Assembly (NCBI GenBank): GCA_017642895.1
Contig: JAEPON010000017.1
Coordinates: forward strand, 1 to 64,000
Reading direction: 5' to 3'
Length of the DNA stretch: 64,000 bases
From: Roseitalea sp.
GTDB taxonomy: Bacteria; Pseudomonadota; Alphaproteobacteria; Rhizobiales; Rhizobiaceae
Below the pieces are notes generated by a model that saw only the letters and a program-made list of their open reading frames with translations, was not told the DNA's origin and searched no databases. Shown here piece by piece: positions 1 through 9,609 of the stretch (position 1 is its first letter; each line of letters opens with the position of its first letter). The translations under genes were made by a program, and so were the position numbers.

Positions 1-52
1 CATGCCAACCCGAAGAACCTGATCCGGTTAGCACCGGCGTAGGGATTAGACG
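1..52 (+). promoter_or_regulatory. TPP riboswitch (THI box), 3' half only
   Basis: The first 50 bases carry the conserved 3' half of the thiamine pyrophosphate aptamer: an ACCTGAT segment at 18-24, a short CCGG/CCGG helix, then the CGTAGGGA closing strand at 38-45. The 5' half (the CTGAGA-containing strand) lies left of the window. It stands about 65 bases before thiB, where a TPP switch is expected. Binding of TPP should shut down the thiBPQ transporter, probably at translation initiation, since no obvious terminator is seen between aptamer and gene (inference). Confidence 0.88.
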
Positions 53-117
53 CGATCGACGCGGTCGGACCCGCAGGCGCCTTTTCCCGTTCAACTCGAA
101 CCAAAGGAGGTGCCGCA

Positions 118-1137
118 ATGCACACCCGTCCGTCCGTCCGTTTCCTTCTTCCCCTGCTGTCCGCCGGCCTTCTGGCGGGCGCCGTGCACACGGCGAGTGC
201 GACCGAAACGCTGATCGTCTACACCTATGACAGTTTCACCGCCGAATGGGGCCCAGGCCCGCAGGTCGAGACCGCGTTCGAAGCCGAATGCGGCTGCGAC
301 CTGCGCTTTGTCTCGGTCGCCGACGGCGTCGCCCTTCTCAACCGGCTGCGTCTCGAAGGCGGCAACACCGACGCCGACATTGTGCTCGGTTTCGACACCA
401 ACCTGACCGCCGAGGCGCGCGACAGCGGCTTTTTTGCCCCGCACGGCATCTCGCTCGATGCGGTCTCCGTGCCCGGCGGCTGGGATGACGACATCTTCGT
501 GCCGTTCGATTACAGCCATTTTGCCATCGTCTACGACACCGAGACGATCGAAAACCCGCCCACATCAATGGCCGAGTTCCTGGTGAGCGAAGACGGTCAC
601 AAGATCGCCATCCAGGACCCGCGCACCTCGACGCCAGGGCTCGGCCTGATGCTCTGGCTGAAAAAGCTCTATGGCGACGACGCCCCCGATGCCTATGCCA
701 AACTCGCCGACCGTGTTCTGACCGTGACGCCGGGCTGGTCGGAAGCCTACGGCCTGTTCACCAATGGCGAGGTGCCGATGGTGTTGTCCTACACCACCTC
801 GCCGGCCGTTCACGTCGTGCTGGACGGCACCGCCCGCTATCAGGCGATGGCATTCGAGGAAGGTCATTACATGCAGATCGAAGTGGCGGCGCAGACGGTG
901 GCCGGCGCCGAAAACCCGCTGTCGGCGCAGTTTCTCAGCTTCATGACCGGACCCGGTTTTCAGGATGTCATCCCGGAGACCAACTGGATGATGCCCGCCG
1001 GCGAGACATCCAGGCCGCTCAATCCGGCCTTCGATGCGCTGGTCGAGCCGGAAATCACCCTGTTGTTCGATCCGCAGACCGTCGCGGACAATCGCGCGGC
1101 CTGGACGGCGGAATGGCTCGACGTGATGAGCCGCTGA
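118..1137 (+). CDS. thiB: Thiamine/TPP ABC transporter periplasmic binding protein
   Basis: A 339-residue periplasmic solute-binding protein that captures thiamine and its phosphates for the ThiPQ importer. A Sec signal peptide covers about residues 1-28 (basic start, Leu/Ala-rich core, cleavage near TASA). The mature protein starts with [10 protein letters not shown], typical of the ThiB family, and has two lobes of the iron/thiamine binding-protein fold. The ATG follows a perfect AGGAGGT ribosome site 8 bases upstream. It is the first gene of thiB-thiP-thiQ, directly below a TPP riboswitch, which supports the assignment. Length is normal for ThiB. Confidence 0.95.
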   Translation: MHTRPSVRFLLPLLSAGLLAGAVHTASATETLIVYTYDSFTAEWGPGPQVETAFEAECGCDLRFVSVADGVALLNRLRLEGGNTDADIVLGFDTNLTAEARDSGFFAPHGISLDAVSVPGGWDDDIFVPFDYSHFAIVYDTETIENPPTSMAEFLVSEDGHKIAIQDPRTSTPGLGLMLWLKKLYGDDAPDAYAKLADRVLTVTPGWSEAYGLFTNGEVPMVLSYTTSPAVHVVLDGTARYQAMAFEEGHYMQIEVAAQTVAGAENPLSAQFLSFMTGPGFQDVIPETNWMMPAGETSRPLNPAFDALVEPEITLLFDPQTVADNRAAWTAEWLDVMSR

Positions 1138-1153
1138 CGGCCGCGGCGCAATT

Positions 1154-2797
1154 ATGCCGACCCAAGCACGCATCGGGCCGCTTGCAGGTGCCGTCATGGC
1201 GGGCACATTGCTGGCGGCTCTGTGCACTGTCGCGGTCGGCGCGCTTCTCGTGCAGGCCGGCGGCGCGGACGGTGCCGGCGCCGTTCTGGCCGATCCGGTC
1301 GTCTGGCGAACGCTGCGCTTCACCCTGTGGCAGGCATTCTGGTCGACCGTGCTGTCCGTTGGCCTGGCCCTGCCGGTGGCGATCGCGATCACCCGCATGG
1401 CCGACGGGCCGTTGCGGCGCGCCGTCCTTGCCCTGTTCGCATTGCCGCTCGCCTTGCCGCAGATCGTCGCCGTCCTCGGCGTGGTCGCCCTATACGGCCA
1501 GCGCGGCGTCGTCACGGGGCTGGCCGAACAGGCCGGCTTCGACCCGCCATCGATCTACGGCCTGACCGGCATCCTGATCGCCCATGTCTTCTTCAACTTG
1601 CCGCTGGCCACGCGCATCCTGCACGGTGCGCTGGCCGTGATGCCGGCCGAATATGAGCGCCTGTCGGCCCAGCTCGGCATCGGCGCGCTGGCACGTTTCC
1701 GCATGATCGACTGGCCGGCCATGCGCCCCGCCGCCGCCGGCGCGGCGGCACTCATCTTCATGTTGTGCGTGACCAGTTTCGCCGTCGTGCTGATCCTCGG
1801 CGGCGGGCCGCGAGCGACGACGCTCGAAGTGGCGCTTTATCAGGCGTTGACCTTCGACTTCGATATTGTCCGCGCCGTCGTGCTGACACTCCTGCAACTT
1901 GCCGTCACGCTCGCCGCCGTCACGCTGTTTGCATTGGCCGGCGGATCGGTGGAAGCCGGCATGACCATCGCTGTCGACCCGTCGCGCCGTTTCGCCGGCA
2001 ATCGAACCGCCGGGGCGGTCCTGGGCGGCGCTCTGGTCCTGATCGCCGTCCTGTTCGTCGGCGCACCGTTCGGGGCGATCCTTGCCAGCGGCATGGCCAG
2101 CGACCTGGCGAACCTGATGGCGCAGCACCGGGTCCAGCGGGCGGTGCTGACCTCGCTCGGGCTTGGTCTTTGCGCCGCCTTTCTGGCGGTGGGGCTCGCC
2201 TATGTCCTGTCCCGCGGGGCGGTGGCCCTGGCCGCCGGGCGCCGCTTTGCCGGCCGACCGGCTATTGCCGAAACGGTTCTGGCCAGCGCCCCGTCGCTGA
2301 TCCTGGTCGTGCCGCCCATCGTCATCGCGGCGGGCTGGTTCATCGCACTGCGCACGGTGACAAACGTTTATGCCGCCGCGCCCTATCTCGTCATCACGAT
2401 CAACGCGGCGATGGCCATGCCGTTCGCCGCGCGGCTGATCCACCCGGCCATGCTCGCCGCCGAGGCGCGCAACGGGCGTCTGTGCGCACATCTCGGCCTT
2501 TTCGGCATGGCGCGCTGGAGGCTCGTCACCTGGCCGGTGCTGCGCGCGCCGCTGGTCGCCGCGCTCGCCTTCGCGTTGGCTTTGTCGCTCGGTGATCTCG
2601 GCGTGATCGCGCTGTTCGGGTCCGAGCAGGTGCAGACCATGCCCTATCTGATCATGCAGCGCATGGGCGCTTACCGGACGCAGGACGCCGCCGGCCTGGC
2701 GCTGATCCTGATGATCATGACAATGGCGTTGATGCTGGCCGCCGAGCATTTCGCGCGCCGGTCGCAGATGATTGAGACGGAAGGGAACAGCCAATGA
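1154..2797 (+). CDS. thiP: Thiamine/TPP ABC transporter permease
   Basis: A 547-residue inner-membrane protein with about twelve hydrophobic helices in two homologous permease halves (roughly 1-265 and 290-545). Each half carries an EAA-type loop for docking the ATPase: about residues 165-191 and a second copy in the C-terminal half around the EARNGRLCAHLG sequence. This fused double-permease layout is characteristic of ThiP and related iron permeases. It starts 16 bases after thiB and overlaps thiQ by 4 bases (ATGA), so thiP and thiQ are probably translationally coupled. Confidence 0.94.
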   Translation: MPTQARIGPLAGAVMAGTLLAALCTVAVGALLVQAGGADGAGAVLADPVVWRTLRFTLWQAFWSTVLSVGLALPVAIAITRMADGPLRRAVLALFALPLALPQIVAVLGVVALYGQRGVVTGLAEQAGFDPPSIYGLTGILIAHVFFNLPLATRILHGALAVMPAEYERLSAQLGIGALARFRMIDWPAMRPAAAGAAALIFMLCVTSFAVVLILGGGPRATTLEVALYQALTFDFDIVRAVVLTLLQLAVTLAAVTLFALAGGSVEAGMTIAVDPSRRFAGNRTAGAVLGGALVLIAVLFVGAPFGAILASGMASDLANLMAQHRVQRAVLTSLGLGLCAAFLAVGLAYVLSRGAVALAAGRRFAGRPAIAETVLASAPSLILVVPPIVIAAGWFIALRTVTNVYAAAPYLVITINAAMAMPFAARLIHPAMLAAEARNGRLCAHLGLFGMARWRLVTWPVLRAPLVAALAFALALSLGDLGVIALFGSEQVQTMPYLIMQRMGAYRTQDAAGLALILMIMTMALMLAAEHFARRSQMIETEGNSQ

Positions 2798-3525
2798 AGG
2801 GGCTGCCGGTCACGTGCGACGATCTGCTGTTCCGTTACGGCCCGGATGCGGCGCCGATGCGGTTCGATTGCACGTTCGCGCCACGGACGATCACCGCCGT
2901 GATGGGACCGAGCGGTTCGGGCAAGTCGACGCTTTTGGCGCTGATCGCCGGATTCGAGCGCGCCGCGTCCGGCCGCATCATGATCGGCGAGGATGAGGTA
3001 ACGCAATTGGCCCCTGCAAGAAGGCCCGTCTCCTGTGTTTTTCAGGACAACAATCTGTTCGCCCATCTGGACGTGGCGACAAATGTCGCGCTTGGCATGT
3101 CTCCCGGTATGAAGCGCAGCGTCAGCGACGAAAAACGCCTGACCGAAGCGCTCGCACCGGTTGGCCTTTCCGGCTATGGCGCGCGGATGCCCGGCTCCCT
3201 GTCAGGCGGCGAACGCCAGCGGGTCGCCATCGCGCGCGCCCTTGTCCGCGAACGGCCCGTGCTTTTGCTCGACGAGGCGTTCGGCTCGCTCGGCCCGGCA
3301 TTGCGCGAAACCATGCTCGACCTGGTTGCCGATCTTCAGCGCCGGACGGCGATGACGGTCATCATGGTCAGCCACGATCCGGCGGATGCGCGGCGCATTG
3401 CGACCGACCTCGTTTTCCTCAAGGACGGGACGGTCGGCGCGCAAGGCCCGGTCGGCGAATTGCTGAACGGTCGTGCAAATGCCGACGTCAATGCCTATCT
3501 GGGGTCGCAGGAGCTTCCATCGTGA
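2794..3525 (+). CDS. thiQ: Thiamine/TPP ABC transporter ATPase
   Basis: A 243-residue ABC ATPase that powers thiamine uptake through ThiP. Visible motifs: Walker A GPSGSGKST (38-46), Q-loop Gln84, signature LSGGE (136-140), Walker B VLLLDEAF (156-163) and switch His194. It is the last gene of the TPP-regulated thiBPQ operon; its start overlaps the thiP stop. A GC hairpin (CCCGGT/ACCGGG, 3565-3581) follows the gene but lacks a clear U tract. Confidence 0.94.
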   Translation: MKGLPVTCDDLLFRYGPDAAPMRFDCTFAPRTITAVMGPSGSGKSTLLALIAGFERAASGRIMIGEDEVTQLAPARRPVSCVFQDNNLFAHLDVATNVALGMSPGMKRSVSDEKRLTEALAPVGLSGYGARMPGSLSGGERQRVAIARALVRERPVLLLDEAFGSLGPALRETMLDLVADLQRRTAMTVIMVSHDPADARRIATDLVFLKDGTVGAQGPVGELLNGRANADVNAYLGSQELPS

Positions 3526-3658
3526 CGCGCTTTCGCCCAATTGTGCCGTCAGGGAGCCATGGTTCCCGGTCTTTTACCGGGCCTTAACCACGAAGCGGGC
3601 TGTGTAGCCCTGACCCAATTGCGGCGACCGGGGATGCCGCGCAAGAGGCGGCGCGTCA

Positions 3659-5155
3659 ATGCGTAGTGCGATGCGGAACTGGAACAAGACGCCCGGGCGG
3701 CTGACCCGGACGGCAATCACCGTTGCCGCGCTGCTCGGGCTGGCCGGTTGCACGTCGCTGAGCAATATGGGCCTGGACGAGGATCTGGCACCGTCGGCGC
3801 GTCCTGTCATCGCCGACAATGTGCGCTCGGGCCGGCTCGCCCGGATCGGCGCGGCGCAGCATCCGCGCATTCTGGCCTCTTATGGCGGCGAATATTCCGA
3901 CATGCGGCTCGAACGCATGGTCGCCGGCATTGTCGGCCGGCTGGTCACGGTCTCCGACAATCCCAGCCAAGTCTATCAGATATCGATCCTCGATTCGCCG
4001 GTGATCAACGCCTTCGCGCTGCCCGGCGGCTATCTTTACGTGTCGCGCGGCCTGCTTGCCGTCGCCAATGATTCAGCGGAACTGGCTGCGGTCATCGCCC
4101 ACGAAATGGCCCATGTGACGGCCAATCATGGCGTCTTGCGCCAGCAGCGCGAAGCCGAGGCCGTTCTGGCCAGCCGCGTCGTCTCGGAAGTCCTGTCCGA
4201 CAAGGCGGCCGGCCAGCGTGCCCTTGCGCGCGGCAAGGTCGCGCTTGCCCAGTTCTCGCGCAACCAGGAACTGGAGGCCGACGGGATCGGCATCGCGGCG
4301 ATGGGCGAAGCGGGTTTTGATCCTTACGCCGCAGCCGATTTCCAGACAGCCATGAGCGCGTTCAACGCCTTCAACAGCGGCACCGACGCACAGGAAAACA
4401 GCCTCGACTTCCTGTCGACGCACCCATCGACACCGCAGCGCGTGTCTCTGGCGCTCGGCCATGCGCGCAAATTCGGCGTGCGCGGAGCCGGCGACCGGGA
4501 CCGGCAAGCCTATCTGGCCGGCATTGACGGCATGCTGTTCGGCGACAGTCCCGACGAGGGCTATGTGCGCGGACGCACCTATGCCCATGCCGAGCTCGGC
4601 ATCGTGTTCGAGTTTCCGGCGGGCTTTGACATTGAAAACCGGCCGGAAGCGGTGCTCGCAGCCCGCGCCAGCGACGGTGCCGGGATCCGCTTCGACGGTG
4701 TCGAAGTGCCGCGCCGCCAGTCGCTGACCGACTATCTCTCAAGCGGTTGGGTCGAAGGTCTCGATCCGTCCTCCGTCCGCGCCGTGACGATCAACGGGCT
4801 GGACGGGGCCACCGCCCGCGCGCGCGTTGGCCGCTGGGATTTCGACGTCACCGTCGTGCGTGGCGCTGGACAGGTTTACCGCATCCTCGTCGCCGTTCCG
4901 GTCGGGTCGGGCGCGCTGGACGCGCTGGCGCAGAACAGCCGGACCGGCTTCCGGACACTGTCGGCGGCCGAAAAGGCCAGCCTCAAGCCGCTGCGCATCC
5001 GCATCGTGCGGGCCGGTAACGGCGATACGGTGGAAAGCCTGTCGCGCGCCATGCTCGGCACGACCGACAAACCTGGCTTTTTCCGTGTGCTGAACGGTCT
5101 CGAACCGGGCGAGGCACTGGTCGTGGGCCAATACTACAAGACCGTCACGCACTGA
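3659..5155 (+). CDS. M48 family zinc metalloprotease, lipoprotein
   Basis: A 498-residue envelope protease. A lipoprotein signal with lipobox LAGC puts the lipidated Cys at residue 31. The M48 zinc site is HEMAH at 148-152, with the third ligand in ELEAD (204-208). The catalytic domain covers about 80-270; the C-terminal 200 residues form a second region ending in a LysM-like segment (about 445-495). The arrangement resembles BepA/LoiP-type quality-control proteases of the outer membrane, although BepA uses TPR repeats that are not obvious here. It may degrade misfolded outer-membrane proteins (inference). It is convergent with the next gene. Confidence 0.85.
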   Translation: MRSAMRNWNKTPGRLTRTAITVAALLGLAGCTSLSNMGLDEDLAPSARPVIADNVRSGRLARIGAAQHPRILASYGGEYSDMRLERMVAGIVGRLVTVSDNPSQVYQISILDSPVINAFALPGGYLYVSRGLLAVANDSAELAAVIAHEMAHVTANHGVLRQQREAEAVLASRVVSEVLSDKAAGQRALARGKVALAQFSRNQELEADGIGIAAMGEAGFDPYAAADFQTAMSAFNAFNSGTDAQENSLDFLSTHPSTPQRVSLALGHARKFGVRGAGDRDRQAYLAGIDGMLFGDSPDEGYVRGRTYAHAELGIVFEFPAGFDIENRPEAVLAARASDGAGIRFDGVEVPRRQSLTDYLSSGWVEGLDPSSVRAVTINGLDGATARARVGRWDFDVTVVRGAGQVYRILVAVPVGSGALDALAQNSRTGFRTLSAAEKASLKPLRIRIVRAGNGDTVESLSRAMLGTTDKPGFFRVLNGLEPGEALVVGQYYKTVTH

Positions 5156-5194
5156 GCCGTCTGGGCGCGGAACGCCCTTCTCGGGGGCAGACCT

Positions 5195-7795
5195 TCAGCG
5201 CAACTCCAGAAGCCGTTCGAGATATTCGCGCTCAAGCTGGGGCGACAGGGCATTGCCGAGCCGCTCGCGGATCGCTTCGAGGATTTCGCGGGCGCGCCGG
5301 ACATCGATCTCGTCGGGCACGTCGACCGATTCGCCGAAGTCCGGGCCCGATGAGCGCTGCGGCCGTCCGAGCGGGTCGCGGTCCTCACCGTTCCGGTTGC
5401 CGCCCGGCTCCATAGAGCCGGCTTGTCCGTTCTGCGCCTGCTGCTGCATCTGTTGCATCATGTCGCCGGCGCCGCGCCGCAGCGCGTCAAGCGCATTGCC
5501 CTGTTCCGCAAGTGCCTGTTCGCCCTCGTTTCCGCCCAGCGCCTCGCCCGCTTCGCCCATGGCGCGCCCGGCTTCGCCAAAATCATCGCCCGGATTGATC
5601 CCCATGCCGCGCAAACCGTCCAGAAACTGGTCGAGCCGGTCCTGTAGCGCCTGCTGGCCGGGTGCCAGACCCTGAAGGCCCTGTCCCTGCTGGCCGGGTT
5701 GTCCCTGTTGGCTACCCTGTCCGTTCTGGCCCATCTGGCCTTGCCCCGGCTGTTGTCCTTGCTGCCCCTGGCCGGGCTGCTGCTGTTGACCCAACTGGCC
5801 TTCGCCGGGCTGTTGCTGACCCTGTTGTCCCTGCCGGTTCTGGCGGAAGGTCTCGTCCATCAATTGCTGCTGCTCGCGCAGGATTTCGCCAAGCTCGTTC
5901 ATCTGCTGCTGCGCCTGGCTTTGGCCGTCGCCCTGCTGGTTCGGGCGCGCCATCTGCAGATTGTTCATCATGTTCTCGAGCTGCCGCAACATGTCCATCG
6001 CCTGCTCGCGGGCGCCCGACCGGGCCATTTCCTCGATCTGGTCCATCATCTCGTCCAGCGTCTGCCGGTCGATCTCCTGCCCGTTGGCTTCGGGCATTTG
6101 CTGGGCCAGGTCCGGATCGTTCAGCGCGCGCTCGGCGAATTCGCGCATGAACTCGTTCATCGCCTCGCGCAACTCGTCCATCAGCCGGGCGATCTCTTCT
6201 TCCGAGGCGCCGTTTTCCAACGCATCCTGCAGCGCCTGCTGGGCTTGCCGCAACCGCCGTTCGGCATCGGTCAGCCCGCCATCCTCGATCTGGCGGGCCA
6301 CTTCCCACAAATAGTCCACAACGGCGCGCAACTGGTCGTCATTGCGTGCATCGGCAAGCCGTGTCCGCGCCGTCGTCATGCCCAGAAAATGCGATGCGTT
6401 GTCGATCGTTTCTTCAGGATAGAGCATCAGCACATCAAGAAGGTCGACGATCTCCGCCTGCCGGTTGGCATCAAGCGCCAGATTGCGCCGCTGCTCGACC
6501 AGCGCGCGCGCCAACGGGTTCGAAAAGGGGCGTCCGGGCAGGACCAGCGTCCGCGCCGCGCTTTGGCCCGTCTGGCCAAGATCGTCCTCGGCCTCGAGCG
6601 TCAGCCGGACCCGCGCGCCGGCCCAGGGATGTTCGGTCAGATCGCGCATCGTGCGCGCCGCGCCATCTTCGGCATTGCGCCGCGGCAGGGTAAGCGGCAA
6701 TTCGGGTGCGTCATAAAGCGGACGCGCACCCTCGGCGTCCGGGTCGGCCAGCTCGATCAGCCCGCGCGCGGCCGAAACACGATAATCGTCCGTCGCCGCA
6801 TAGCGCAGCGTCATCGTGCCGTTGGCCGCCCGCTCGAACGGGTTTTCTTCGGCAAAGGCGATCTCGGGCGCATGATCCTCGGTCATGGCGATCGACCAGA
6901 GGCCGAGTGTTTCCTCGCCGTCGGCGATCTGCAAAGCGCCGCCCGTATCGACGGTCGCCGCAAAAGCGCGTGCCTCGCCCTGCGCACCGGCCTCCGCCGC
7001 GATCGGCGCATCGGAGCCCGGGAAACTGACGGTTTCGGCGCCGGTTCCGCCAGCGATCCTGACGGTGATGCCACTGCCTTCGGGCACGGTGAACGCGGTC
7101 TTGTCGGCATTGAGCTGCGAGGTCAGGAAGATCGGCGCGATGCCGGTATAGGCCGGCGGCGTGATCCACACATCGACGCGCGCCGGCACGATGATCTCGG
7201 TCGCGTGCGAGCGCGCCACGTCGGTCAGCCGGCCGCCGTCGGGCGCAAACGAATAGGCAAATGCGGTCACCAGGACGAGCGGGACCAGCGCGCGCAGGGC
7301 CCAGGGATCGCGCGCCGGCAGCGTCGTGCGTGCGCGCACCGGATCGACCCGGCCAAGACCCTTGGCGATGTTGTCCTGGTGCGCCTTCCACAGCGCGCGG
7401 GCGAACGGATCGTCCTCGCGCGCCAACCGGTCGTCCTGCGTCGTGATCGGCCGGTGCAGAAGCCGGTTTTCACGCTCGAGCCGATGATCGACATCGCGCT
7501 CGACAGGCAGGGTCAGCCGGCGCAGCGGCCAGAGCGCGGCGATCGCAGTCAGGACCAGCACGATGCCGGTGCCGATCCGGACACCGTCAGGCACCGCCCG
7601 GAAAAAGCCGAACCATGACAGGATCGCAAACAGGCAGACAATGACCGCCAGCGGCAGGATCAGCGGCGCCAGCCGTTCGGCGGCGATCACCGCGCGGCTG
7701 AACCGGCGCGCAAAGCCAAGGCCCGCGCCCGCATTGACGCGTGGGATGTCGCGGCCCCGGGGGTCGCCGGGCGGCGCGGGCGGATGGTCGGACAT
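5195..7795 (-). CDS. DUF4175 (TIGR02302-type) large membrane protein
   Basis: An 866-residue protein of unknown function, conserved in alphaproteobacteria. Two N-terminal membrane helices lie near residues 43-63 and 71-89 and a third near 167-184. They are followed by a long periplasmic region with an immunoglobulin-like segment, then helical segments rich in Glu, Gln and Met. A strongly biased Gln/Gly/Pro tract (coding bases about 5660-5870) breaks the C-terminal part. I chose the ATG at 7795 because AGAGGG lies 9 bases upstream; an in-frame TTG at 7822 has no ribosome site. It ends 40 bases from the convergent M48 protease. A role in the envelope is likely but unproven. Confidence 0.82.
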   Translation of the reverse strand: MSDHPPAPPGDPRGRDIPRVNAGAGLGFARRFSRAVIAAERLAPLILPLAVIVCLFAILSWFGFFRAVPDGVRIGTGIVLVLTAIAALWPLRRLTLPVERDVDHRLERENRLLHRPITTQDDRLAREDDPFARALWKAHQDNIAKGLGRVDPVRARTTLPARDPWALRALVPLVLVTAFAYSFAPDGGRLTDVARSHATEIIVPARVDVWITPPAYTGIAPIFLTSQLNADKTAFTVPEGSGITVRIAGGTGAETVSFPGSDAPIAAEAGAQGEARAFAATVDTGGALQIADGEETLGLWSIAMTEDHAPEIAFAEENPFERAANGTMTLRYAATDDYRVSAARGLIELADPDAEGARPLYDAPELPLTLPRRNAEDGAARTMRDLTEHPWAGARVRLTLEAEDDLGQTGQSAARTLVLPGRPFSNPLARALVEQRRNLALDANRQAEIVDLLDVLMLYPEETIDNASHFLGMTTARTRLADARNDDQLRAVVDYLWEVARQIEDGGLTDAERRLRQAQQALQDALENGASEEEIARLMDELREAMNEFMREFAERALNDPDLAQQMPEANGQEIDRQTLDEMMDQIEEMARSGAREQAMDMLRQLENMMNNLQMARPNQQGDGQSQAQQQMNELGEILREQQQLMDETFRQNRQGQQGQQQPGEGQLGQQQQPGQGQQGQQPGQGQMGQNGQGSQQGQPGQQGQGLQGLAPGQQALQDRLDQFLDGLRGMGINPGDDFGEAGRAMGEAGEALGGNEGEQALAEQGNALDALRRGAGDMMQQMQQQAQNGQAGSMEPGGNRNGEDRDPLGRPQRSSGPDFGESVDVPDEIDVRRAREILEAIRERLGNALSPQLEREYLERLLELR

Positions 7796-7911
7796 GGCGC
7801 TGTGCCCTCTTTTCACCGGCAAAAGGATAGCAGCTTATGTGGCGTTGGCGAGGCGAAAGCGGCTCACGCTTTTGTCACCCGCATCGCTATCCACCGCATT
7901 GAACGGGCGGA

Positions 7912-9177
7912 TCAGATCCAGTCCGGGACGCTGTCCAATCCGATCAGCGCCTCATAGGACGGCCGTGGCCGGGCCACATGCCATTGATCGCCATGGACGA
8001 TCACCTCCGGCACCAGAAGCCGGGAATTGTAGGTGCCCGACTGCACCGCGCCATAGGCGCCAGCCGAGCCGATGGCCAGAAGGGCGCCGGGCGCTGGTTT
8101 GGCCATGTCGCGCTCATGAGCCAGATAATCGCCCGATTCGCACACCGGGCCAACCAGGTCGGCGACCACGCGCGGCGCCTCGGGCACCGGTTCGAGCACC
8201 GGAAAGACATCGTGCCAGGCATCATAGAGCGTCGGGCGGATCAGATCGTTCATCGCCGCATCGACAACGACGAAATTCTTGGTGTCGAGCGCCTTCAGAT
8301 AGATCACGGAGGTGACGAGGATGCCGGCATTGCCCGCAATCAGCCGGCCAGGCTCAAAGATCGTCTTCACGCCAAGCGGCCGGACATGCTTCTTGACGAT
8401 ATCGGCATAATCATCGGGCAGCGGCGGCGGATCATTGTCCATGCGATAGGGAATGCCCAGACCGCCGCCCAGATCGACATGCTCGATCGTGTGTCCGTCC
8501 GCACGCAACTGGCCAACCAGATCGGTCAGAAGCGCGAATGCATCATCGAACGGCTGCAGCGCGGTGATCTGGCTGCCGATATGCATGTCGATGCCGGTAA
8601 TGCGCAGGCCCGGAAGTTCCGCTGCGCGGCGATAGATACCGCGGGCGCGGGTCCACGAAATGCCGAACTTGTCTTCCTTCTTGCCGGTCGAGATCTTGGC
8701 GTGGGTTCTGGCATCGACATCGGGATTGATGCGCAGCGACACGGGCGCGGTCCTGCCGGCGGCAACCGCGCGCGCCGACAAAAGCTCGAGTTCGGGCTCC
8801 GATTCCACGTTGAAGCAATGAATGCCCACCGACAGCGCAAAATCCATTTCGGCGGCTGTCTTGCCGACACCGGAGAACATGATCTTGTCGGGGGAAATGC
8901 CGGCAGCCAGGGCGCGGCGCAACTCGCCCTCGGAAACCACATCGGCGCCCGAGCCCAGTTTCGCCAACGTGGCCAGCACCGCCTGGTTCGAATTGGCCTT
9001 CATCGCATAGCAGACCAGCGCATCGATATCGGCGAACGCACCGGCAAAGACCTGATAGTGCCGTGTGAGCGTCGCCGTCGAGTAGCAATAGAACGGTGTA
9101 CCGACCCGCTCGGCGATCAACGGCAGCGGCACGTCCTCGGCGTGCAGCACGCCGTCGCGATAATCGAAATGGTTCAC
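7912..9177 (-). CDS. lysA: Diaminopimelate decarboxylase
   Basis: A 421-residue fold-type III PLP enzyme that decarboxylates meso-diaminopimelate to L-lysine, the last step of lysine synthesis. The PLP Schiff-base lysine is K60 in YAMKANSN. The phosphate-binding Gly-rich GGGLGIPY is about mid-protein, and the substrate-binding EPGR and CESGDYLA (active-site Cys from the partner subunit) lie in the C-terminal barrel. Length is normal. It is the downstream gene of a pair with the small lipoprotein at 9193-9375 (15-base gap), a common alphaproteobacterial arrangement. Confidence 0.97.
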   Translation of the reverse strand: MNHFDYRDGVLHAEDVPLPLIAERVGTPFYCYSTATLTRHYQVFAGAFADIDALVCYAMKANSNQAVLATLAKLGSGADVVSEGELRRALAAGISPDKIMFSGVGKTAAEMDFALSVGIHCFNVESEPELELLSARAVAAGRTAPVSLRINPDVDARTHAKISTGKKEDKFGISWTRARGIYRRAAELPGLRITGIDMHIGSQITALQPFDDAFALLTDLVGQLRADGHTIEHVDLGGGLGIPYRMDNDPPPLPDDYADIVKKHVRPLGVKTIFEPGRLIAGNAGILVTSVIYLKALDTKNFVVVDAAMNDLIRPTLYDAWHDVFPVLEPVPEAPRVVADLVGPVCESGDYLAHERDMAKPAPGALLAIGSAGAYGAVQSGTYNSRLLVPEVIVHGDQWHVARPRPSYEALIGLDSVPDWI

Positions 9178-9192
9178 GGCGCGTGGCTCACG

Positions 9193-9375
9193 CTACTGGA
9201 TCAGCCCGTCAAGGATGAACGGGCGGTCGGCGTCCTCGGGCTGCGCCTGTTCGGGTGTGCCGTCGGGTCCTGTGCGCGCCGGCGGCGGTTCGAGCGGCCC
9301 TGCGCGCCCACAGGCGGCGAGCGCGAGCAAAAGCGCGGCAAGGGCCGTGCGGGTCAGGGCTGTGCAGGCGGTCAT
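9193..9375 (-). CDS. Small lipoprotein, LptM-like
   Basis: A 60-residue lipoprotein. The signal peptide ends in the lipobox LAAC (Cys about residue 22), followed by GRAGPLEPPP, the short G-x-x-G-P-L-E-x-P-P motif typical of the small lipoproteins encoded next to lysA and related to LptM (YifL), which helps assemble the LptDE lipopolysaccharide translocon. A longer in-frame extension to 9510 exists but runs into a repeat element and lacks a signal, so I use the ATG at 9375. The link to LptD is known for the family and inferred here. Confidence 0.72.
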   Translation of the reverse strand: MTACTALTRTALAALLLALAACGRAGPLEPPPARTGPDGTPEQAQPEDADRPFILDGLIQ

Positions 9376-9447
9376 GGCGTCGGTCTCGTTTTTCGGCGAA
9401 CGCGTCTGTGTGCGGCAAATGGTTGGGTGTTGCAAGAGATGGTTTCC

Positions 9448-9600
9448 GCCTCCCCTTGAGGGGAGGCAGCAGAGGCAAGCAGAACGCAGCCGATGCGGTG
9501 GGGGTGACATGGAGGTATCATTGTTCGATGGATACCCCCACCCGGCTCTGTCTCGCTTTGCTCGACGCTCGCCGAGCTCCCCTCAAGGAGAAGGTTTGGT
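9448..9600. repeat. Palindromic intergenic repeat (RIME-like)
   Basis: A non-coding stretch of nested inverted repeats: a perfect 8-bp hairpin GCCTCCCC/GGGGAGGC at 9448-9467; GGTATC/GATACC at 9514-9536; and outer segments around GATACCCCCACCCGG and CTCCCCTCAAGGAGAAGG. Such elements, rich in CCCTCA/TGAGGG, are scattered between genes in many Rhizobiales. It fills the gap between the lipoprotein and argH and may also end transcription. Confidence 0.6.
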
Positions 9601-9609
9601 CAAGCGGGT

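Noticed and set aside
1490-2794. A 434-codon open frame on the minus strand opposite thiP
   Set aside because: Arg/Gln/His/Gly-rich, no domain, lies wholly opposite a clear permease gene; a GC-rich shadow frame.
5660-5870. CRISPR-like repeats
   Set aside because: The periodicity is codon-level Gln/Gly coding repetition inside a long reading frame, with no spacers.
5699-7618. A 639-codon open frame on the plus strand opposite the DUF4175 gene
   Set aside because: The Leu/Arg-rich product mirrors the opposite frame of the Gln/Gly tract; no start site or family resemblance.
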